A stretch of 8,853 nucleotides of DNA from an uncultured Flavobacteriales bacterium (GTDB lineage Bacteria > Bacteroidota > Bacteroidia > Palsa-965). Below the pieces are notes generated by a model that was not told the DNA's origin, did not search any database, and was given only the letters and a program-made list of their open reading frames with translations. Shown in pieces: positions 1 to 7,034 of the stretch. Location: assembly GCA_946478675.1 (NCBI GenBank), contig CAMLEF010000185.1, positions 1 through 8,853 of the forward strand, read 5' to 3'. How positions within the stretch are numbered: the stretch's first letter is position 1; the number at the start of each line of letters is the position of its first letter. The translations under genes were made by a program, and so were the position numbers.

Positions 1-561
1 GTTGTCGGAGGTGAACGAAGGCTGGTAATTCCAGTTCTCGAAATTGTTGTACGAGAGCAGCCCGACATACGATTTGAAAATCCCCGCGTCGACGTTGATG
101 CCGTGCCATTTATTGAAGTGCATGCCGGCATAACCTTCCGTCACGAAACGCAGCGCGGTGTAGAGATCGAATTGTCCGCGCAAAGGTGTATTGTCGTTGC
201 GCGGAATGCCGGTGGCGCGCGTGCCGAACTGCAGCATCAATCGCCCGCGCGCGCCGCTTTTCGCATCGTGAAAATCGCCGCCGCACTCGATGTAGGAAAC
301 GTTGAATTCATCGGAGCGGAAGGTGGCGGTGGAACCGGAATTGGTGTGATCGACCGGGTGATTGGACGAATAATTGTAGTTCATGTCCATCGTGACACTG
401 CCGGTGAAATATTTCGAATCGAGCAGCGACTCGTGCTGGCGGTTGTTGCCCTGCACCCAGGTGAAGTCGCCCCAGGCGAAGGGTTCGGCGGATGCGCTGT
501 CTGTTTGAGCGAAAAGGCGGAGTGTGCCGGACAAAAGCGGCAAGAGCAGGATCTTTTTCAT
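1..561 (-). CDS. Outer-membrane beta-barrel porin, BBP2-like (3' part outside window)
   Basis: This is the N-terminal 187 residues of a protein that continues past base 1. It begins with a signal peptide: MKK, a leucine-rich stretch, then LFA before QT, with likely cleavage after residue 18. An arginine at position 15 within the hydrophobic stretch is slightly unusual. The mature part has alternating aromatic and polar residues typical of beta-strands, and opens with WGDFTWVQGNNRQ (residues 30-42). The motifs YFTGSVTMDMNYNYS, LQFGTRATGIP and WHGINVDAGIFKSYVGLLSY resemble the putative beta-barrel porin-2 family (OmpL-like, PF07642), members of which lie beside potassium transport genes in Bacteroidota. 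Its ATG overlaps the kup stop as ATGA (4 bp), so the two are probably co-transcribed and translationally coupled. Inference: it carries ions or small solutes over the outer membrane for the inner-membrane Kup system. The family call is from recognised motifs only. Confidence 0.8.
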   Translation of the reverse strand, partial: MKKILLLPLLSGTLRLFAQTDSASAEPFAWGDFTWVQGNNRQHESLLDSKYFTGSVTMDMNYNYSSNHPVDHTNSGSTATFRSDEFNVSYIECGGDFHDAKSGARGRLMLQFGTRATGIPRNDNTPLRGQFDLYTALRFVTEGYAGMHFNKWHGINVDAGIFKSYVGLLSYNNFENWNYQPSFTSDN

Positions 562-2513
562 GATTGATGTTCGTTTGAAGGAATGCGTGTAATCGTGAAT
601 TGCTGAACGGGCTGGTAAACAAGTGGCGCCAGCTCTACGGTGACGTCGTTCTTGTCGATGCCGAATGCTTTTGCGTCGCCCAGGCTTAGCCGTTTCAGGA
701 AGAAATAGGCATTGAGAATAAGACCGTCGCGCAGCGCGAATTCGTTTTCGACGGAGAGGAATTTTTCGATGACGACAAACCGGAAATCAGGTTGTGGATT
801 ATAGCGCGTGGAACCGTCGGAGCGTTCGTGCAGCCGCAGCTCTTTGTTGGCGATGAGCTCACGCACGATCTTCTTAAAAAATAATTCGGAGCGGGGCTGG
901 ATGCGAAAGCCGACGTTGATCGTGACTTTGATCACTTTGTCATCGACGAGCTCCGAAACATCATACGTAAGCGTGTACGGATCATTCGTCCTGTGGATGT
1001 GCAGGAACCAGTAGACGTCGGCGCGTTTCGGCTTGCCGGAGAAAATGGAGTTGATGACTTTTTCTTCGATCTCTTCGCGATGATCGGCTTTCGTCAGGTA
1101 AACGAGATGCGTAGAAAATTTCGGGATGGATTCGTCTATGCTCAGCTCTTCGAGCAGCGACGTATATCTTCCGAGATCAACAAAGCGGGTGAAACGGTTG
1201 TTGATCTTGCGCGCAAAATACCAGGTGTACATCACCGAAAAAATGAAGAGCTCGAAGAACAGGAACATCCAGCGCTCTTTGATCTTCGCTACGTTGGTAA
1301 TGAAAAACGAAAGCTCGATCACGCCGAACACCAGCACGAAGAGCAACACCATCCACGTTTTCCACCGCGCTTTGTACACGAGAAAATACGTGAGCAGCAC
1401 GCTTGTCATCAGCATCGCGATGGTGATGGAAAAACCGTACGCCGCTTCCATGTGCGCCGAAGTGCGGAAGTACAACACCATAAGAATGCAGCCCGCCCAA
1501 AGCAGGATGTTGACACTGGGGATATAGATCTGTCCTTTCAGTTCGGTGGGTTGCCGAACGGTGACACGCGGCCAGAAGTTCATGTTCATCGCTTCACTCA
1601 CGAGCGTGTACGATCCGCTGATCAGCGCCTGCGATGCGATGACCGTCGCCGCGGTTGCAATAATGATCCCCGGAAGCAGGAACCAGCCCGGCATCATTTC
1701 GAAAAAAGGATTTCTTCCGGCGAGTGTGCCGCCCTGCTGCATCAGCCACGCCGCCTGCCCGAGGTAATTGGCCACGAGACAAATTTTGACGAAGACCCAG
1801 CTGATGCGGATGCTGCTGCGCCCGCAATGACCGAGATCGGAGTACAACGCTTCCGCTCCCGTCGTGCAGAGGAAAACGCCGCCCAGCAGCCAGAAGCCGT
1901 GCGGGTAATGCGCCAACAGGCGGAACGCATACGCCGGGTTGAGCGCCGCCACAACACCCGGAAAGCGCGCTATTTGCGAAACGCCTACTACCAGCAGCAT
2001 CAGGAACCACGTGACCATTACCGGTCCGAAAGCGGAGCCGACTTTCTGCGTGCCGAAGCGCTGAAAGAAAAACAGCAACGAAAGAATGACGAGCACGATC
2101 GGCACCGACGGAATTCCCTTGACGATCATGTCGAGCCCTTCGACGGCTGAAGCAACGGAGATCGGCGGCGTGATAATTCCGTCAGCGAGGAGTGTCGTTG
2201 CACCAAGTATTGTTGGTATGACCAGCTTCTTGCCGTAACGCCTGACGAGCGCATACAGTGAAAAGATGCCGCCTTCACCGTGATTATCGGCTTTGAGCGT
2301 GAGCCAGACGTATTTAATGGTCGTCTGGAAAACGAGTGTCCAGAAAATGCAGGACACCGCGCCGTACACCAGCGTAACATCGACCGGCTTTTCACCGACG
2401 ATCGCTTTGAGCACGTAAAGCGGGCTGGTGCCGATATCGCCGTAGATGATTCCAAGCGCGACGAGCAATGAGGCAATAGAAGTCCTGCCCCGGGAATCCG
2501 GAGTTGTTTTCAT
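558..2513 (-). CDS. kup: Kup-family potassium uptake permease
   Basis: This is an inner-membrane K+ transporter of the KUP/HAK/KT family, which imports K+ by proton symport. At 651 residues it is close to the usual 620-650. Hallmarks are GIIYGDIGTSPLYV (residues 21-34), ADNHGEGGIFSLYALVRR (75-92) and LLADGIITPPISVASAVEG (108-126). The acidic residues D26 and E125 correspond by motif to positions important for K+ transport in E. coli Kup. About twelve hydrophobic segments fill residues 12 to about 440. A soluble C-terminal domain follows, including the stretch FLHIHRTNDPYTLTYDVSEL, as in other Kup proteins. The gene starts 18 bp after the kdpE-like stop and ends by overlapping the porin start. 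It therefore sits in one operon with a KdpDE-type two-component system, which probably regulates it. The start is the only ATG just ahead of the conserved first helix. No Kdp ATPase subunits are visible in the window. Confidence 0.96.
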   Translation of the reverse strand: MKTTPDSRGRTSIASLLVALGIIYGDIGTSPLYVLKAIVGEKPVDVTLVYGAVSCIFWTLVFQTTIKYVWLTLKADNHGEGGIFSLYALVRRYGKKLVIPTILGATTLLADGIITPPISVASAVEGLDMIVKGIPSVPIVLVILSLLFFFQRFGTQKVGSAFGPVMVTWFLMLLVVGVSQIARFPGVVAALNPAYAFRLLAHYPHGFWLLGGVFLCTTGAEALYSDLGHCGRSSIRISWVFVKICLVANYLGQAAWLMQQGGTLAGRNPFFEMMPGWFLLPGIIIATAATVIASQALISGSYTLVSEAMNMNFWPRVTVRQPTELKGQIYIPSVNILLWAGCILMVLYFRTSAHMEAAYGFSITIAMLMTSVLLTYFLVYKARWKTWMVLLFVLVFGVIELSFFITNVAKIKERWMFLFFELFIFSVMYTWYFARKINNRFTRFVDLGRYTSLLEELSIDESIPKFSTHLVYLTKADHREEIEEKVINSIFSGKPKRADVYWFLHIHRTNDPYTLTYDVSELVDDKVIKVTINVGFRIQPRSELFFKKIVRELIANKELRLHERSDGSTRYNPQPDFRFVVIEKFLSVENEFALRDGLILNAYFFLKRLSLGDAKAFGIDKNDVTVELAPLVYQPVQQFTITRIPSNEHQS

Positions 2514-2531
2514 TATCCTGTTGTTTAAGAA

Positions 2532-3218
2532 TTAGTGGCTGGCGGTAAAACGGTAACCGACTCCCGGTTCGGTGATGATGTATGCCGGTTTATTGGGATT
2601 GTCTTCGATTTTCTTGCGAAGCTGCGCGATAAACACCCGCAGGTATTGCGATTGGTTGATGTAGCCCGGTCCCCAGATCTGTCGCAGGACATACGCATGC
2701 GTCAGCACTTTTCCTTCGTTCGCGGCGAACAACGCCAGCAGCGCATATTCCGTAGCGGTGAGCTTCAGCACCTGGTTATGTTTTTTCACCACGCGCGCCA
2801 TAAGATCGATCTGCAGGCTGCCGCATTCGATGATGCTGTTGCCCTCATCGCCGGTAACACTGCGGAGCGCGGAACGGATGCGCGCGAGCAGCTCGCCCGT
2901 GCGGAACGGCTTCACGAGGTAATCATTGGCGCCGTTGTCGAGTGCGCGCACGATGTCTTCTTCTCCGCTTTGAACGGAAAGTACGATCACGGGATTTGTA
3001 TACCACTCCCGAAGCTTCTGCAGCACTTCGTGCCCGCTTTCATCGGGCAAACCGAGATCGAGAATGACCAGGTCCGGAGGACGGACCGAAGCATCTAACA
3101 ATCCTGCTTTCGCCGTCGCTGCATGATGCACGTCGTAACCGTTCGACTGCAGCGTGATGTCGAGCAGTTTGCGGATCGGCGCTTCGTCGTCCACAACGAG
3201 TATGCGGGCCTTATTCAT
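2532..3218 (-). CDS. kdpE: OmpR/KdpE-type DNA-binding response regulator
   Basis: This is a two-component response regulator of 228 residues (E. coli KdpE has about 225). The receiver domain (about 1-120) shows the acidic pair D10/D11, phospho-acceptor D54 in VILDLGLPD, switch residue S81 and conserved K103 in LVKPF. The winged-helix effector domain (about 130-225) has LTATEYALLALFAANEGKVLT, a probable recognition helix around YLRVFIAQLRKKIED (192-206) and the wing GVGYRF (219-224). The VLRQIWGPGY and AQLRKKIEDNP patterns are typical of KdpE. The gene overlaps the kinase stop by 8 bp and lies 18 bp ahead of kup, so it is the cognate partner of the kinase. It probably controls this operon. Assignment to the OmpR family is certain. 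The KdpE label rests on motif resemblance and the kinase partner, and the target need not be a Kdp ATPase. Confidence 0.9.
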   Translation of the reverse strand: MNKARILVVDDEAPIRKLLDITLQSNGYDVHHAATAKAGLLDASVRPPDLVILDLGLPDESGHEVLQKLREWYTNPVIVLSVQSGEEDIVRALDNGANDYLVKPFRTGELLARIRSALRSVTGDEGNSIIECGSLQIDLMARVVKKHNQVLKLTATEYALLALFAANEGKVLTHAYVLRQIWGPGYINQSQYLRVFIAQLRKKIEDNPNKPAYIITEPGVGYRFTASH

Positions 3219-4311
3219 TTTTCAGGTTACTGAGGTACGAGGTTTCCGTTGGGATTTCTATAGTGAAATGTGCGCCATGCGGTGCGGGAGGTTCGAGCGT
3301 AACCGTTCCGTGATGCGCTTCGACAAAACCTTTCACGATGGAAAGACCGAGGCCCGTTCCTCCTGCGCGTTTATTATCGAGACGATAAAACCTGTCAAAC
3401 ACTTTCGACATTTCTCCTTCAGGAAAACCGGGGCCGTTATCTTCCACGATGAACGTGCATTCCTTTTCCGTGCAGGAAGCGCGAAGGGTGATCACCGTTC
3501 CTGCGGGTGTGTATTGCGTTGCGTTGAGCACGAGGTTCGACAGCGCCTGCTCCATCAAACCAAAATCAAGACGAACCAGCGGCAGCTTTTGCGGAAGATC
3601 GATCACGATTTCGTGCGCCTGCGTGTACGATTCGAGATTGTTGATCACCGTATGCAGCAGCTCGCCGATATCGCACCAGTCCAAACGTGTGCGCACGATG
3701 CCGGATTCCAGTCGCGATGCGCTGAGCAGGTTCTCCACCTGCCGGTTCAATCGCAACGAAGAAGCCGAAATCTCCGTGAGCAGGCTTTCACGATCGGCCG
3801 GCGTTAATTTCCCGGCGTCGCTGAGGAGATTGTCGGTTGCGCCTACGATGGCGGAAATCGGAGTCCGCAGCTCGTGCGAAAGCGAATTGAGAATGGTGTT
3901 GTATAACCGGAGCAGGCTCGCCCGCTCTTCTTCCTCGCGCATTTTCTTCTGCATCTTCCGCACTTTGTACGTCAACACGGTATTGACCAGCGCGACGAGA
4001 AAATACATCAGCAGCATCAGCGCGTCCTGCGTTTCGCCGACCTGGAACGTGAAGCGCGGCGGAATGAAAAAGAAATCCCACGACAGCGCGCTCAGCACCG
4101 CGGCCAGCAACACCGGGAAAATATCGAAGAACATCGCGATGAACGAAACCGTTGCCAGCAGCAGCAAGGCAACGATGCGGTAATTCAGGAAATCCGAAAG
4201 CGAAAAGCAAAGCCCGGAGATCAGCGACACAAACAACACGCTCAGCAGGTACTGCTTACTGATGCTGACGGGACGAACAAGAAGCTCTTTCATGACCGGG
4301 TGTTTGGCCAT
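3211..4311 (-). CDS. kdpD: Short KdpD-type sensor histidine kinase without the N-terminal KdpD/USP region
   Basis: This membrane histidine kinase of 366 residues senses a potassium or osmotic cue and phosphorylates the adjacent regulator. Four close transmembrane helices (about 20-112) with DFFFIPPRFTFQVGETQDAL form the DUF4118 segment characteristic of KdpD. A coiled linker rich in K, R and E follows (about 113-135). The HisKA domain has H146 in NSLSHELRTPISAIVG. The ATPase domain has the N box SNLVLNATQYTP (N263), G1 box DNGPGFP (291-297), F box FDRFYR and G2 box GGTGLGLSIV (317-326). E. coli KdpD is about 890 residues and begins with a KdpD domain and a universal-stress domain. Neither is encoded here, and the spacer before the gene is only 71 bp, so this is a compact form. 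The start could be M1 (4311) or M7 (4293); neither has a Shine-Dalgarno sequence. Confidence 0.88.
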   Translation of the reverse strand: MAKHPVMKELLVRPVSISKQYLLSVLFVSLISGLCFSLSDFLNYRIVALLLLATVSFIAMFFDIFPVLLAAVLSALSWDFFFIPPRFTFQVGETQDALMLLMYFLVALVNTVLTYKVRKMQKKMREEEERASLLRLYNTILNSLSHELRTPISAIVGATDNLLSDAGKLTPADRESLLTEISASSLRLNRQVENLLSASRLESGIVRTRLDWCDIGELLHTVINNLESYTQAHEIVIDLPQKLPLVRLDFGLMEQALSNLVLNATQYTPAGTVITLRASCTEKECTFIVEDNGPGFPEGEMSKVFDRFYRLDNKRAGGTGLGLSIVKGFVEAHHGTVTLEPPAPHGAHFTIEIPTETSYLSNLKNE

Positions 4312-4313
4312 GA

Positions 4314-4321
4314 CAAAGGTA
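4314..4321 (-). promoter_or_regulatory. Candidate Bacteroidota -7 promoter element TACCTTTG
   Basis: On the minus strand TACCTTTG matches the Bacteroidota sigma -7 consensus TAnnTTTG exactly, just ahead of the kinase reading frame. No clear TTTG -33 element lies at the usual 19-21 bp distance upstream. If used, transcription would begin at or just after the first ATG (4311). That would make the mRNA leaderless or favour the second in-frame ATG at 4293. It is a single short match, so confidence is low. Confidence 0.3.
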
Positions 4322-4329
4322 GAGCGTCG

Positions 4330-4368
4330 CGTATAAGCAGCGCGTATAATTCACGACGGAACGTATAA
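4330..4368 (-). repeat. Three TTATACG direct repeats upstream of the kinase gene
   Basis: The heptamer TTATACG occurs three times on the minus strand, at 4368-4362, 4349-4343 and 4336-4330, with starts 19 and 13 bp apart. The first copy overlaps the second TTTATA of the KdpE-like box. Such clustering within a 71-bp spacer is more than expected by chance in DNA of this composition. The copies could be added regulator half-sites or -10-like sequences. Confidence 0.4.
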
Positions 4369-4380
4369 AGATTTTATAAA
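4364..4380 (-). promoter_or_regulatory. TTTATA-N5-TTTATA direct repeat, candidate KdpE-type operator
   Basis: The minus strand carries two identical TTTATA hexamers at 4380-4375 and 4369-4364. Their starts are 11 bp apart, one helical turn, the geometry OmpR-family regulators bind as tandem dimers. From memory, the E. coli KdpE site has TTTATA and TTTACA at the same spacing. The box begins two bases after the folA stop and lies 53-69 bp upstream of the kinase ATG. That suits a regulator site for the kinase-regulator-kup operon. Binding itself is inferred. Confidence 0.4.
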
Positions 4381-4382
4381 AA

Positions 4383-4889
4383 TCACCGCACGCGCTCCAG
4401 CTTCAGGAACGTGTAAGGATACGCATGCTTCTCGTCGGCGGGATGCTCTTCGCGCCAGCTCTCTTTCCATTCGGAAGGATCGAGCTCCGGGAAAAACGTG
4501 TGCGCATCGGGGAACCGGTGATGCACGCGCGTGAGCCAGACGATGTCGGTGTGCGGCAAAGCTTCGCGGTAAATTTCTCCGCCGCCGATGACGCCGAGCA
4601 CGGTTTCACCGAGCGACTTCGCTTTCTCCATCGCTTCTTTGAACGAATGCACGACGATGGCACCGGGCGCCTGGTAATCGCGGCTGCGCGTGACGACGAT
4701 GTTGGTGCGGCCGGGCAGCGGGCGGAATTTATCGGGAATGGATTCGTAATTCTTGCGGCCGGTGACGATGCAATGCCCGATGGTTTTTTCCTTGAAGAAT
4801 TTCATGTCCTCGGGCAAACGCCAGATGAGGCGGTTGTTTTTCCCGATGGCGTTATCCTCTGCGGCGGCGACGACGATGGTGATTTCCAA
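4383..4889 (-). CDS. folA: Dihydrofolate reductase
   Basis: This cytoplasmic enzyme reduces dihydrofolate to tetrahydrofolate with NADPH, restoring the cofactor that ThyA oxidises. The protein has 168 residues, within the usual range for bacterial DHFR. Visible motifs are AIGKNNRLIWRLPEDM (residues 14-29) with the Met20-loop region and the catalytic acid (D28 by alignment to E. coli D27), the NADPH-binding GRKNYESIP (44-52), LPGRTNIVVTR (58-68) and VIGGGEIY (100-107). The start is TTG at 4889-4887. No ATG lies in frame between the upstream TAA (4910-4908) and M29, and translation from the TTG gives the expected family N-terminus (IVVAAAEDNAIG). The gene follows the 83-residue protein by 18 bp and belongs to the thyA operon. 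The weak TTG start may lower its output relative to thyA. Confidence 0.96.
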   Translation of the reverse strand: MEITIVVAAAEDNAIGKNNRLIWRLPEDMKFFKEKTIGHCIVTGRKNYESIPDKFRPLPGRTNIVVTRSRDYQAPGAIVVHSFKEAMEKAKSLGETVLGVIGGGEIYREALPHTDIVWLTRVHHRFPDAHTFFPELDPSEWKESWREEHPADEKHAYPYTFLKLERVR

Positions 4890-4907
4890 AAGATGCGTAT
4901 TGAAAGA

Positions 4908-5159
4908 TTAAACGTTCAGCGGCGATTCCGGGTTGGCCTCGCGGATCTTGTCCATGAGCTCCTGCAGGATGGTGGCCTGGTTTTCGTTGCTGCAGGCGGC
5001 CAGCTTCGCGGTGAAAAAAGAAATCATCACACCGAGATCTTTCATCAGGCGCACGTTATTGTCCTGCGTTTCTTTTACCACCTTCACCAGGCTGGAGCAG
5101 AACACGACCATTTCGGACAGCTGCCCGGACAATTCTTCAACACGTTCTTCAGTAGTCAT
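4908..5159 (-). CDS. Small helical protein of unknown function between thyA and folA
   Basis: This is an 83-residue acidic soluble protein that I do not recognise. It has no signal peptide or membrane helix. Residues 3-35 and 55-75 look like amphipathic or coiled helices with regularly spaced leucine, valine and methionine. Two cysteines occur (CSSL near residue 21 and AACSN near 55), not in a metal-binding pattern. The gene begins 9 bp after the thyA stop with an A-rich leader (AACGAAAACG before the ATG) and ends 18 bp before folA. The tight packing supports a real, co-transcribed gene whose product may relate to folate or dTMP metabolism, but position is the only evidence for function. Confidence 0.72.
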   Translation of the reverse strand: MTTEERVEELSGQLSEMVVFCSSLVKVVKETQDNNVRLMKDLGVMISFFTAKLAACSNENQATILQELMDKIREANPESPLNV

Positions 5160-5168
5160 CGTTTTCGT

Positions 5169-5963
5169 TTATACGGCAACGGCCGCTTTGATGTGCGGAT
5201 GCGGATCGTAGCCTTCGAGCACGAAGTCTTCGAATCTGAATCCGAAAATATCTTTCACTTCGGGGTTGATCTTCATCGTGGGCAGCGGGCGGAAATCGCG
5301 GCTGAGCTGCAGCTTCGCCTGCTCGAGGTGATTGGAATACAAATGCGCATCGCCGAGCGTGTGTACGAAATCGCCGGGCTTCAATCCGCACACCTGCGCT
5401 ACCATCATCGTGAGCAGCGCGTAGGAAGCGATGTTGAACGGCACGCCGAGGAAGATGTCTGCGCTGCGCTGGTACAGCTGGCAGCTGAGCTTTCCGTCGG
5501 CCACGTAAAACTGGAAGAACGCGTGGCAGGGCGGCAATTTCATTTTGTCGATCTCGCCCACGTTCCAGGCGCTCACGATCAGGCGGCGCGAGTCGGGATT
5601 CTTTTTGATCTGCTCGATGACCTGCGTGACCTGGTCGATGTGACGGCCGTCGGCGGCAGGCCACGAGCGCCACTGCGAACCGTAGACCGGCCCGAGGTTG
5701 CCGTTTTCGTCGGCCCATTCGTCCCAGATGGATACGCCGTTCTCCTTGAGGAAAGCGATGTTCGTTTCACCGCGCAGGAACCAGAGCAGCTCGTAGATGA
5801 TGGAACGCAGGTGCAGTTTTTTCGTCGTCACCAGCGGGAATCCTTCTTCGAGGTTGAAACGCATCTGGTAGCCGAACACGCTTACGGTGCCGGTGCCGGT
5901 GCGATCGGTTTTGGTGTTGCCATGTTCGAGCACATGGCGCATCAGGTCGTGGTATTGTTTCAT
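5169..5963 (-). CDS. thyA: Thymidylate synthase ThyA
   Basis: This enzyme methylates dUMP to dTMP using 5,10-methylenetetrahydrofolate, releasing dihydrofolate. At 264 residues it matches E. coli ThyA in length, and the catalytic residues fall at the same numbers. They are the nucleophile C146 in [10 protein letters not shown], phosphate-binding R21, R126/R127 in [12 protein letters not shown] and R166 in [16 protein letters not shown]169 and N177, and H207/Y209 in GDAHLYSNH. The protein ends in valine, where E. coli has isoleucine, so the C-terminus that closes over the substrate is intact. The ATG overlaps the stop of the upstream membrane-protein gene by 4 bp (ATGA), so translation is likely coupled. 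It heads the thyA - small protein - folA group. Confidence 0.98.
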   Translation of the reverse strand: MKQYHDLMRHVLEHGNTKTDRTGTGTVSVFGYQMRFNLEEGFPLVTTKKLHLRSIIYELLWFLRGETNIAFLKENGVSIWDEWADENGNLGPVYGSQWRSWPAADGRHIDQVTQVIEQIKKNPDSRRLIVSAWNVGEIDKMKLPPCHAFFQFYVADGKLSCQLYQRSADIFLGVPFNIASYALLTMMVAQVCGLKPGDFVHTLGDAHLYSNHLEQAKLQLSRDFRPLPTMKINPEVKDIFGFRFEDFVLEGYDPHPHIKAAVAV

Positions 5964-6922
5964 GGCTTCACAAAGCTTCTTTTTCTGATTGCTTCCTGTT
6001 CCGCTTTCAGCAAAGCGATTTCAGTATCCGTGAGTTTCGTCAGCGCTTCCACTAACGGCACGTGATAGAATTTTTCTTTCGTCCATTCTTCAGCAGAAGT
6101 ATCGAACGATTCCGGGAATGAAATATCAGCGTTCAGGTTGTTTTCACGGTATTCCTTCAATTCGCGATACAGCTCAACGCCTTTTCCCGTCGGGTGATGC
6201 GGATCGATGCCGACGAGGTAATGGGTGGACACATCATAACCGAGCGGATGAGCGATCGCCCGGTCCTGCCCCGGCATCGTACCATTGTCATGAGCGATCA
6301 GCTCTGCTTTGACCTGTTCGATAAAGCCGATCATCGTCGACGTATTCGCATGCAGCGTAACAGCTGATTCATACTGCGCAGAATCGCTGAGCGTTGCCTG
6401 TACCGCATTTTCAGTTTCCGGTACCATGCTGTTCAGAGTGATCATGTGTTCATTGAACGTCGCCATTTTCTGCTTCATCTCTTCACCGGTCACAAAACCT
6501 TTCTGTGCGCCGAAAAGCAGGAGCGCGTAAAAGATGATCGCGATGTAAGAGAAAATGCCGAACGGTTTGAAGCCGGCCATTTTTCCTGCGGAGAGAAAAA
6601 AGAGCACGAGGAATAAAACCGCAATGATCACTCCGAATGCCGCAGTCAATATCCAGCCGGGCCAGCGCATCGTTGCCATGAGCAGTCCGCTGCCGAGCGT
6701 AAATGCAACTACGATACCTGCCACATCCGCCAGCTTCTTGATCGGGGGCGAAGCCTGGCGCAGCTGGTAGAGCAGCAGCAGCGGGCTGAAGATGAAGAGG
6801 AACAGGAAAGCGCCGATCATCATCAGGAACGATCCGCCGGGGAAGCTGATCATTTTGAGCAGGGCTCCCAGGAAGGTGAAGGAAACGGCGACGATACCGG
6901 AGATGAGACTGGCTTTGCGCAT
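5960..6922 (-). CDS. Five-helix membrane protein with GldL-like N-terminus and GldM-like periplasmic domain
   Basis: The 320-residue protein has five predicted membrane helices (about 5-24, 31-52, 66-84, 89-110, 121-139) and a soluble C-terminal half. [12 protein letters not shown] (19-30) resembles the first helix-turn of GldL, and a weaker second copy, ending MRWPGW (85-90), suggests a duplicated helical hairpin. The soluble half has [11 protein letters not shown] (200-210), [26 protein letters not shown] and [20 protein letters not shown] (278-297). These resemble the N-terminal periplasmic domain of GldM as I remember it. Charged loops after helices 2 and 4 put the C-terminus in the periplasm, as in GldM. 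GldL and GldM form the proton-driven motor of type IX secretion and gliding. Here neither second-type helix carries the glutamate of the GldL proton path, so motor activity is doubtful. The stop overlaps the thyA start. Function is unknown; the family link needs a profile search. Confidence 0.75.
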   Translation of the reverse strand: MRKASLISGIVAVSFTFLGALLKMISFPGGSFLMMIGAFLFLFIFSPLLLLYQLRQASPPIKKLADVAGIVVAFTLGSGLLMATMRWPGWILTAAFGVIIAVLFLVLFFLSAGKMAGFKPFGIFSYIAIIFYALLLFGAQKGFVTGEEMKQKMATFNEHMITLNSMVPETENAVQATLSDSAQYESAVTLHANTSTMIGFIEQVKAELIAHDNGTMPGQDRAIAHPLGYDVSTHYLVGIDPHHPTGKGVELYRELKEYRENNLNADISFPESFDTSAEEWTKEKFYHVPLVEALTKLTDTEIALLKAEQEAIRKRSFVKP

Positions 6923-7001
6923 GGGTGAATTTCACTGTAAAATTAGCCAGCAGGAGCGCTTTTTCCGGCTGTCTTTCCCTGCGGTTATTCATAAATTATT
7001 A

Positions 7002-7029
7002 ACCGGGCCCCGCCGAAACGAAGCCCGGT
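7002..7029 (-). terminator. GC-rich hairpin after the acetyltransferase gene
   Basis: The arms ACCGGGC and GCCCGGT (7002-7008 and 7023-7029) form a perfect 7-bp stem with a 14-base loop. The hairpin lies 6 bp past the acetyltransferase stop. On the minus strand it is followed by TTAATAATTT, a broken T tract, so termination may be partial. It separates this gene from the downstream membrane protein-thyA operon. Confidence 0.55.
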
Positions 7030-7034
7030 CTTTC

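Noticed and set aside
103..567. Plus-strand open frame of 154 codons opposite the porin
   Set aside because: The minus-strand frame has a signal peptide, beta-barrel strand pattern and a coupled start with kup. The plus frame has none of these.
993..2150. Plus-strand open frame of 385 codons antisense to kup
   Set aside because: It mirrors the highly conserved Kup sequence. Its product is a charged, histidine- and arginine-rich string typical of an antisense shadow.
4364..4378. TATAAA-GAT-TTTATA hairpin after folA as a terminator
   Set aside because: The stem is only six A/T pairs with no GC and no following T tract on the minus strand, so it is too weak. The direct-repeat reading is more convincing.
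4425..6065. Long plus-strand open frame (546 codons) across folA and thyA
   Set aside because: It is fully antisense to genes with intact catalytic motifs. High GC at the third positions of the minus-strand genes removes stop codons from this frame, and its translation shows no family motif.
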